Positions 56,326 through 64,000 of a DNA stretch of 64,000 nucleotides are shown here, piece by piece (the first letter of the stretch is position 1; each line of letters starts with the position of its first letter). Position numbers and translations under genes: made by a program. Below the pieces are notes generated by a model. It saw only the letters and a list, made by a program, of their open reading frames with translations, searched no databases and was not told the origin of the DNA. Location: NCBI RefSeq assembly GCF_028769735.1, contig NC_088188.1, positions 2,379,001-2,443,000 on the forward strand, read 5' to 3'. This DNA comes from Zonotrichia leucophrys gambelii (lineage: Eukaryota > Chordata > Aves > Passeriformes > Passerellidae).

Positions 56326-58550
56326 CTTGAAGGATGGGAGTACCAGTCCTCCAAGGAACCTCTCCTTTTGGTACAGGAATGTGCTAAAATTCCCTCTGAA
56401 ATGACACTGCCATTCATTAGGAGAGTGAGGGATTTGAACATGTCCTTAAGTGTTGGCTTAAGAGATATTTCAGCAGCTGATCATTACTTCTACATGTAAA
56501 AGGCAATAAAAAGGAAGAATTAAGCCAAGAGTGATGATCTCACCTGCTTTTATTAAGGCAGCCATTAATTCTGGCCTGATGGGATCAGATAAAACCTGCT
56601 CTCACGTGAGCACTGCTATTGTCTGCAGCAGTCCCAGGGAGCTGCTGGTCTGATCCAACCTGGAAATTCAGGATGCAGGGAGGGACCAGAGCTTCTCAAC
56701 TCTCTGTAGGGTCCAGATTCCTCTGATGGGCTCTGAACACTGAAGAGAGGAAGGGAGCAAAGCTTGGGGAGATAAAGTGAGGGTTTGGGCTTGTTTTATA
56801 GGCAGGAAAGGGGAGGTCTGAGGGTTATGGAGGATGTTTGGGAAAAGCCTGACTCCAGTCCTCTTTTCCCAGAAAGTGACAGAAAGTTCCTTTGCAGGCC
56901 TGAGTTAATTCAGCTTTCCTCCTGACTCTCCATGGAGTCATAGCCTGGTTCCATAACCTGCCTCAGTGTCCCATTACAGAACAGAGATTATAATCCCAGC
57001 CTAACTCAGCATTAATCCATGCCAGATTGCAAAGCACTTTTTAGTTTTGTCTCTAAAATTAGCAACACCCCCCCCTAATTGCATTACATTGCACTATTAC
57101 AGCAGGAGCAGAGTGTAGATAGCAAAATACAAGAAATAACACCAGTTGCAAGAGCAGCTCATTTCCTGCACCAGTACCCCCTGGTTTTGGCACTGAAAAC
57201 AATACTTTGCAGGTGTTAAGAGGCTGAGCAAACACTGGTTTCCTCTGGCCTGCCTCCCTGCCACTCTGGATGGACATGCCCTTGTCTGTGTGTCTGGGCA
57301 GATGGACAGAGGGATGCAGTGCCCTGCAGCTCCAGCTCTCTGCCCAGCGAGCTGGATTAGGTGTAGAAACAGCTGTGTGCTGTCTCCATGCCCTCCCAGT
57401 GCCAGAGGAAAAGCAGGATGTTTTATTAAGCATATTACAGCCCTGTCTTGTTGGGATATTTGCTGGCAGTTAACATCTTGCTGGATCAAATACCTTCGGC
57501 TTTGCCTGGGGCCCTCAGCTCATCCAGGCACTCAACTGCCAGGAAAAATACCCTCTCTGCTGGCAAGCACAATTTAATTAGTGCAGCTTTTCTGAGGCAG
57601 GGAATCAGCAGACTGGCACTTGAAGAAACACCTTCCCTCCTGCCAAACCACCCCAAAGAGTGCTGTTCACAAAGCACTGAAGGATGTGAACAGCAGCACC
57701 ATGCCCAGGTGAGGCAGCCCAGCAAAGGCCAGCCACTGCTCTCACTTGCTCAGCAGGAGGTGATGGGATTCCTGAGGAGGAGGATTGTCCTCAAAAATTA
57801 GTGTTTTGCACTCTAAAATATTCCTTTGGTGCACTCTTCTCCTGCCAGATGGGTTTTGCTGCATCAGCCCTGCACTGAGCATGGACTCAGCCACAAGGAA
57901 CTTGTCCGATGGTGGCTGAGCCTAAATTTCCATGTCTGTGCCCTTTCAGTGCAGGGGTGAGAGGGGATGGGGATGTCCCTGAGCACTCAGGTGAGTGCAG
58001 CCCTGTCTGTGCTGAAGCTGCACTGCCCAGTGTGCTCTCACTGCCTTGAGTGTAAATTTTACAGTAATTTTAAAGTTTACAGTCTTTTTAAAGTTTGCAG
58101 TCTTTTGTGGGTGTAGTACAAGGTGTCAGGTGTGCTACAGGTGTCACCTTGTAGCACAAGCTGGAATCTCTATGTGATTCACATCTGTGTGCTTGTTTAT
58201 TTAGTTGTGAAGTGGTCAGCATTTTCTTATGTGCCAAGGTTTTTCACCTGGAGCTGGCAAGTCACAGGGCTTTTTCCCACCAGGAATTCTGCATCCACCA
58301 CCCCATTTCACAGGCTGCAGTCACACACTTGGACCCTCACATGTCAGCTTTTGTACCCTGAAATGGCCCAGGACACATTTAATTTGTTAATCTTGGTGTA
58401 GTACACCCTCCTCCAGCCATGAGCAGTGGTACCTACAGTAATGTCATGGAAACATTGATTTTTCCTTATATCCCTGGGGTGAAGTCCTGCTCACATTGCT
58501 GCACCCAGAAGGATTTGTGAGGCAAGGAAAGGCCAAGCATCTTATAACAT
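56326..58550. other. Non-coding DNA
   Basis: No gene or interspersed repeat recognised in 2.2 kb. A short direct repeat, taaagttt(a/g)cagtctttt, lies near 58068-58106. Confidence 0.4.
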
Positions 58551-58556
58551 ATTCAC

Positions 58557-58957
58557 TGAGGCATTGACATTCTCTGAAAAAAATCCCTTCACCCAGGACT
58601 TGTCTTCTGGGAAGATGAGAAGCCTCAGAGAAAAGGAAGACAATTCTTATTCATTTGCTTCTCCTGTGTTGTACTCATGTGGAATGTGTTTGGAGATTGT
58701 TTACCCACAGGTGATTGTTCCATTGCATTCTGCTGTGAGTTGTTTTCACTCTTTGGCCAATCAGGGCCAGGCTGTGTCAGGACTCTGGAGAGAGTCAGGA
58801 GTTTTTATTATTATCTTTTAGCATTGAGTAAGTATCCTTTCTGCATTCTTTAGTACAGTATAGTATTCTTTAATATAATATAGTATAATAAAGTAATTGA
58901 TAAGATGGCATTCTCTTCATCATTCCTTCCCTTGTCAGTGGCCCTGCATTTACAATA
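58557..58957 (+). mobile_element. Family A solo LTR, copy A11
   Basis: Begins tgaggcattgacattctctg and ends near ctgcatttacaata, flanked by exact 6-bp duplication attcac (58551-58556 and 58958-58963). Landmarks: ggactctggagagagtcagg, tttggccaatcagggccagg, tagtacagtatagtattctt, and aataaagtaattgata. Confidence 0.88.
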
Positions 58958-59021
58958 ATTCACCACAAAGCCCCAAAACTTAGTCTCTCAAAACCTCCTG
59001 GCATTTGTGGCAACAAAGAAA

Positions 59022-59262
59022 GGAGAGTAGGTTCAGTTTAGATATTGGGAAGGAATTGTTCCCTGTGAGGGTGGGCAGGCCCTGGCACAGGGTGCCCAGA
59101 GCAGCTGGGGCTGCCCCTGGATCCCTGGCAGTGCCCAAGGCCAGGCTGGATGGGCTTGGAGCACCCTGGGATTGTGGGAGGTGTCCCTGGACCATGGCAG
59201 GGGGTGGAATGAGATGATCTTTAACGTCCTTTCCAACCCAAACCATTCTGGGATTCTGTAAA
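59022..59262 (+). repeat. CR1 LINE 3' end
   Basis: Sense-oriented: ttgggaaggaattgttccct, ggtgggcaggccctggcaca, gccaaggc-type block, ggtgtccctggaccatggca, cctttccaacccaaaccatt and ctgggattctgta at the 3' terminus. About 240 bp. Confidence 0.92.
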
Positions 59263-60355
59263 ATACAATTCTCCAGGGTGCTTCTTCTGGTGTTGAGGTT
59301 TCTACAAGAGAAAAAGGCAGCCAATGATTGCTGAGGGTAAAACTCTTACTAAAATGGAGTTTAGAGGATGGGGCTGCAGCTTTAATTGCCCAGGCATGGA
59401 GAAGGTCATTGAATGGAAATCCCAAGCCCCTGCTCTGCCATGCAGCAAACTTCAGCTTCTCTCAGCAGCTCTCCCACATTTGGTGATGCAGACAGAGGAG
59501 CCCATGCAGCCTCCCAGCACTCACACCAGAAATTACAGAATGTATGGGACTGAAGATTGTAATTTAATGGAGCCAATCTGTTCATTATTTAATGATTTCA
59601 TTGATAACCACAGCAGAAAGCTGATAAATGCATAGGCCTGGCCCATAAAGCACCTGGTGCTCCACTTATTAAATGCAGTGACACAACACATCGAACTGAA
59701 TATATTGGAATGTAAACAGGGCACACGTTAGCACACAGGTAATTATTGCACTTAGAACCTATTGCTGTTAGAGATGTCTTAGATTAATTTAGCACCACTC
59801 ATGGGGAGAGGCAAAGCAGTGTAAACACATGGTGGTGTGAGCAGCTGCTCCTCCTAATGCACACAAATCCCTTCAGCCTGGCAAAGAGGAGGGGAGCACA
59901 GCAGCTGCTTCATGCCTCTCTATCATTATGTCTGCCTTTGCTCAGTGCTCTAACCCACACCCAGGCACTGCTGCTGCTCCTAAACCATCCCAGGGCCACA
60001 GCTCAGCCTTGCCAGGGCTGTCCCACCCCACCCAGCCCAGCAGGCTGAGCCACAAATGCTTCAAACCAGCAGGAACCATAAAACACTTTGCTGCCAGCAA
60101 ATATGCTTTGTATTTGTTTAGGAAATGTAGTGGAGGGTGATTTGTTGCTATTTGCCTTTGTCAAAACCCTGGTTCTGTTTGCCCCTGTGCTGGTTTTGGT
60201 GGCCCAGTGCTGATGGTACCACCTCAGTCAGGGACAGCCAGCACAGGGCAGGGCCTGTCTGCCCTGGGACAGCCACTGAAACCCTCCCAGTGAAATACTC
60301 AGCTCTGCTACCACCAGGCAGCCACCCCAGCTTAGCACTGCTCTCTCTGACCCAG
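59263..60355. other. Non-coding DNA; candidate conserved block 59520-59840
   Basis: No gene. The block 59520-59840 is AT-rich, non-repetitive and dense in short motifs (gtaatttaatggagccaatc; gcataggcctggcccataaa; aggtaattattgcacttaga). It is my best visual candidate for a conserved non-coding element in the window. Confidence 0.4.
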
Positions 60356-60357
60356 TG

Positions 60358-60713
60358 TTCTAAGAGGACACAGTATGGGTAATGTAGAATGTAATCTTAT
60401 CCCCCAATGAGTGTCAGCTGGACCAATTACTAAAGATTAGGAGCAGGCCAGATGATAACAGGCAACACCTATAGCAAATGAGAACATTGTTATAAAAGAG
60501 TGGATTGGTGGGAGCAGGAGTCAGATGGCTGCTGCAAGGACCAGGAACAGTCAGTGCTCAGAGGAGCTGCCTGTGAGAAACATTGAGGAGCTGTGAAACT
60601 CTGAGGGCATGGAACCCTTGCACCATAATGATAAAAGAACTCTTGATATATAAGACAACATATAATGATAATAGAACTGTTGTAATGTGTATAAGACAAC
60701 ACAGTGTGAGTGA
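60358..60713 (+). mobile_element. Family C solo LTR, copy C3
   Basis: Sense-oriented member: aggacacagtatgggtaatg, gtaatcttatcccccaatga, aggagcaggccagatgataa, the TATA region ttgttataaaagagtggatt, and the end gtataagacaacaca. Reverse complement of C1 and C2. Its target duplication is not clear, so it may be the oldest copy. Confidence 0.88.
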
Positions 60714-61978
60714 TTTTTACTCTTCTACTGCCTGAGTAAACAGCCAGCTTTCATTTTGGGAGCAGCCCCATGGGGCTGCAGGGCTGGACATGTCCTAGGG
60801 GAGTAGGGAGGGCTGCAGGCACTGGGAGCCCACACAAGCCTGGGGTGATGCAAACTGCACTGCAGCTCCCTCCTGCCAGCCTGGCCTTCCTAAGAGCTGT
60901 AAGACACCAGGGAATTTAAAGGCTTGTAGAACATCCTGTTGTTAAACAGGTGATGCTGCACCAGCAGAATATTTTGGGAGTGTTGATGTCGCTCACAGCT
61001 GTGTCCAGAAGAGGCTCATTCTGCTCTGGTTAGACCTTTAATGTCTCTTTAATCTGAGTTGATGCTGATGCAGGTGCTGACAATGTCTCTCCCCTCCCCA
61101 CCCCTGATCCTCTGCCTGCTCTCAGCCCTACTGCTGAATAAATTGCAGTGGGTTCTCATCCTGCAGAAATTGGTAGGGAAATGTATTTGTTAGGAAGCGC
61201 TGAGATTGTGTTAGACACCCAGATTACAGGTACAATTTGAATGGCAATACATTTTGACAAGATGCTATTATGTATTTATTTGCACATATAGTATAGTATA
61301 GTAGAGATGACAATCAACAGATTGTGTCAGAAGTGGGGAGGTTCAGAAAGGATTTCAATTTAGTAGGAGAGCCAGTGCCTTGTTAACTTCTGACATCTGA
61401 AAACAGCTCCCAGATGCTCACAGGCTACCCTGGCTGGCCTGACACACCACCCTCATTTATCTTGTCCTACTGCAGTGGTCAGAAGGACTCACTCACTGCC
61501 TGATGCTTCACAGGAGAGAGAGCTAAAGGTTCAGAGAGCCACAGTAACCCTATTTCAGCTTCCCTCTGCCTCTCCCTGCCTTGAGAGGTCCAGCTCCCCA
61601 AAGCAGAGGTGACCCTGTGACAATGGTGTAGCTGGAGGAACCTGCACATCCTGCAAGGAAATATTCCCACCAGAATGGCAAGGTTACCTGGAAAATTGTG
61701 TCAGTAGCTGAGAGTGACTTTCAATTACAAACAGGAATTCCTGTTAGCCCGAGGTGACAATGCCTGGGGCACTTTTGTGGCCATTTCACAAGGAATTCCC
61801 TGCAAACACTCCCTTAGGGATGAAGGCTGCTGCCATCTCACCCCAGGGCTGATCCACCTGCCCAGGGATGTCCTTACCCCTGGCACACAGAGGGGCACTG
61901 CTGCCTGTGCTGCTGGCACAAGGGGCTCAAGAGCAGCTCAAAATGAGGTGCTGCACACTTTCCATTGGGGAAACTGAG
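60714..61978. other. Non-coding DNA
   Basis: No gene or repeat recognised. AT-rich 61170-61330 with a short tagtatagtatagtag run. Confidence 0.4.
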
Positions 61979-61982
61979 GCAC

Positions 61983-62536
61983 TGTAAATGAGCCTTGCTT
62001 GGTCGTATCCTATGCAAGCTGTTACAGCTCCAGAGCTCAGTCCCCAAGGGGACTGGGTGCTAGAAGCCAGCTCGCTCTCAGACCAAGGCCGCGGGTCAGC
62101 CCCTAGCAAGCAGGGAGATATTCAGCTCTTAGTGATCAGGCAGCTCTTGTGATTTCAGCTTTGCTTGCTAGGTAGCTTTTCCCTTGGCCTAAGGCTCCAG
62201 CAGACGGTAGAGAGAGGAGAAGCAGAAGACGCTGGCTGTTCCACGAGTGTGGCTTTATTGCAGGGGTCCGTGAAGGGTCTCAGCTCTTCTTCTTCCGAGT
62301 TAGTAGGGGTACAGTATGCTACTTTTATACCCTTGGCCTGGATCCAATCCTGACCAATGGCAAAGGTGTTAGAGTGACCATAAGTGACCAATAGTAGGGT
62401 TTAACACAATATTGCCTTACATGGCTATAGGGATAAGGTACAAGGCGGATGTCCCTGGAGACAGGAAACTTCTTTGCCGCTGTGTCAGCATTCTATTCTC
62501 CAAGGGGCCCTGGCTAAACCTGAGGGGTTTACTACA
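61983..62536 (-). mobile_element. Solo LTR with 4-bp target duplication (family G, class I-like)
   Basis: Plus-strand limits tgtaaatgagccttgcttgg and ggggtttactaca, flanked by gcac (61979-61982 and 62537-62540). On the minus strand the complement of acttttatac (62321) is a TATA box, and the complement of ggctttatt (62251) is AATAAAGCC about 65 bp downstream, a compact gammaretrovirus-like promoter/R layout. Retained CpGs (gaccaaggccgcgggtcagc) suggest a younger insertion. No internal genes. Confidence 0.8.
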
Positions 62537-62546
62537 GCACTGCTTC

Positions 62547-62557
62547 GGGGGGGGGGG
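62547..62557 (+). repeat. G homopolymer (11 bases)
   Basis: Run of 11 G between the family G LTR and the minisatellite that follows. Confidence 0.9.
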
Positions 62558-62639
62558 TGTTCTTTAAATTATGCACATGGGAATTTTTGTTCTTTAACCA
62601 CACCCAAAGGCAAATGGATGGAAATCTGGAAAACATGAA

Positions 62640-63075
62640 AAAAATGTTTCCATGCCAGACACAGTGTCTACATGATTTCCTAAAATTTGGACAGTGTCTA
62701 CATGATTTTCCAAACACTTTGATTTTCCTAGAACATGATTTTCCAAACTTTGGACTTGTCTACATGATTTTCCAAACATTTTGATTTTCCAAATACATGA
62801 TTATCCAAAATTTGGATAGTGTCTACATGATTTTCCAAATCTTGGACACTGTCTATGTGATTTTCCAGACTTTGGACTTGTCTACATGATTTTCCAAACA
62901 TTTTGATTTTCCAAGCACATGATTTTCCAAACTTTGGACTTGTCTACATGATTTTCCAAACATTTTGGTTTTCCAAACACATGATTTTCCAAATTTTGGA
63001 CAGTGTCTACGTGATCGTCCAAACTTTGGACAGTGTCTACATGATTTTCCAGGCTTTGGACTTGTGTGTGAGAAG
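62640..63075. repeat. ~30-bp minisatellite, about 13 units with higher-order order
   Basis: The core unit is ctacatgattttccaaac followed by tttggacttgt or ttttgattttccaaa. Three unit types recur in a set order (types ending ttggacttgt, then cattttgattttcc, then acatgattttccaaa), giving a composite period near 62 bp over part of the array. Frames on both strands stay open across units but encode only the repeat. Confidence 0.93.
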
Positions 63076-64000
63076 TCCTCACTCTTCCCACAGTGCTCCA
63101 GGGAAGTGAAGGCAGCACCTGATCTTCAGTCAGGCTCAGTTTCTGTATCTTAAAGGAGAGAACATAATGGCCTACAGTACATTTCATTTCTCATCCTCCT
63201 AATGAATAAAGGCTAATTAGAAATTTCTAATTTCCACTGTTTATATGAAGCACTTTTGCTTTATTTCCTTTTGATTCTGTTACCAGAACCCGTAGGAGTT
63301 CACTGAGCCCCTGGTGCCTCTATGCAACAGGAAATACAATCAAATAAGGAAATTTGTGTAAAGCTCAGGTTTGCAGGAGGAAGATGTGCTCCCGTGTGTG
63401 AATTGGAAATGAATGGGCTCTCATAATGTATTCCTCATTGCTTTCCTCTTCCTTTGCAGACAGTCAATACCCTGGAGAAAAGTTAATTAGATCCGCTTCA
63501 CTCTGTTTGGTCCTGGAGGCTGAATGCAGGGGAGAGGGAAATCCCAGCAAAGCAAATTGACTCCATTAGAGTAAGAGACCACTGAACAATTGTTGCTATT
63601 GTGTGTGATCACAGAGGATGATCCACTTGAAAAGCAAGCGTGAAAATGTTGAAACAATGACTGAAAAATATTTGTGCAAAATCCCAGCTCAGAAGCAGAA
63701 TGCGAGTGGCAGCTCAAAAGGAGCTGTTTTTAAAGGTCCTGGCATCCCCAATGTGTTTGCAGAGCTTTGTGTCCCTGTGTGGAGAGGTTTGAAACCACTC
63801 ACTGCAGATATGGAGTATCTCTAAGTAAGCATTTGCATTTCAAACTAATGAAGGTGATGGTGTGTACAAAGCGTGTGTACTCCTGGCTGTATTGGTGGAA
63901 TGGATTGAAAATGTAAAATAAAACCACACTGGATGGAGGGTGTCCCTGAAGGCTGCTTGGAAAGCTGAGAATTTGGGAATGCCCACCTCTGGTTCAGCTT
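63076..64000. other. Non-coding DNA to window end
   Basis: No gene recognised. The section 63160-63300 (ctaatgaataaaggctaatt; agaaatttctaatttccact) is AT-rich and may be conserved. A good splice-acceptor-like pyrimidine tract with cag (63438-63459, ctttcctcttcctttgcag) is followed by only a short frame, so no exon is called. Confidence 0.4.

Noticed and set aside
62557..63187. Overlapping frames on both strands encoding MIFQTF- and LENHV-type repeats
   Set aside because: Produced by the minisatellite unit, which lacks stops in these frames; no start context or homologue.
1..64000. CRISPR arrays, bacterial operons, tRNA or rRNA genes
   Set aside because: The tandem arrays have no spacer-repeat pattern, nothing resembles tRNA cloverleaf boxes A and B in proper spacing, and the composition and repeats are those of a bird genome.

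Overview
This window looks like vertebrate, and specifically songbird-type, nuclear DNA with no recognisable host protein-coding gene. Four things point to a bird, probably a passerine: many CR1 retroposon 3' ends (the class that dominates bird genomes), dense solo LTRs of endogenous retroviruses with CCAAT/TATA/AATAAA architecture, a nuclear copy of mitochondrial ND2 that reads as protein only with the mitochondrial code, and no mammalian Alu, B1 or L1. The species cannot be fixed from sequence alone. Every long open frame I examined is a read-through of an LTR, CR1 or minisatellite.

Layout. From 1 to 11.9 kb there is single-copy-looking DNA with three CR1 pieces, an LTR carrying an (ATAGA)n run, and a head-to-tail triple LTR core (8.76-10.04 kb). 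From 11.9 to 17.75 kb a pair of ~410-bp inverted repeats brackets two solo LTRs and the ND2 copy. From 17.8 to 39.3 kb solo LTRs of several families alternate with CR1 and single-copy DNA, including an LTR inserted inside a CR1 (28.9-29.8 kb). From 40.0 to 41.9 kb there is a 34-bp perfect hairpin, a short interstitial telomeric tract and a compound inverted/direct duplication. From 42.3 to 48.3 kb four more LTRs lie around an AT-rich tract.

The richest part is 49.9-55.1 kb. A pyrimidine-rich minisatellite is followed by a 41-bp minisatellite split by a solo LTR, and then by a complete but non-coding LTR retroelement (two 1.35-kb LTRs, 199-bp interior, tRNA-Glu-like primer site, polypurine tract, exact 5-bp target duplication), itself apparently inserted in another LTR. 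From 55 to 64 kb come a ~35-bp minisatellite, further LTRs and CR1, a class-I-like LTR with a 4-bp target duplication, and a 13-unit minisatellite.

Family labels used here are mine (A, B, C, E and so on), not database names. Family A has 11 copies, family B 4, family C 3 and family E 2. LTR strand is inferred from the AATAAA and TATA signals. Exact or near-exact target duplications were read directly for most family A copies and two family C copies. Nothing here resembles an undescribed protein system. The most unusual items are the miniature-interior retroelement with a strongly one-directional G/A difference between its two LTRs, the palindromic rearrangements, and microsatellites that appear to grow at one fixed site within one LTR family.
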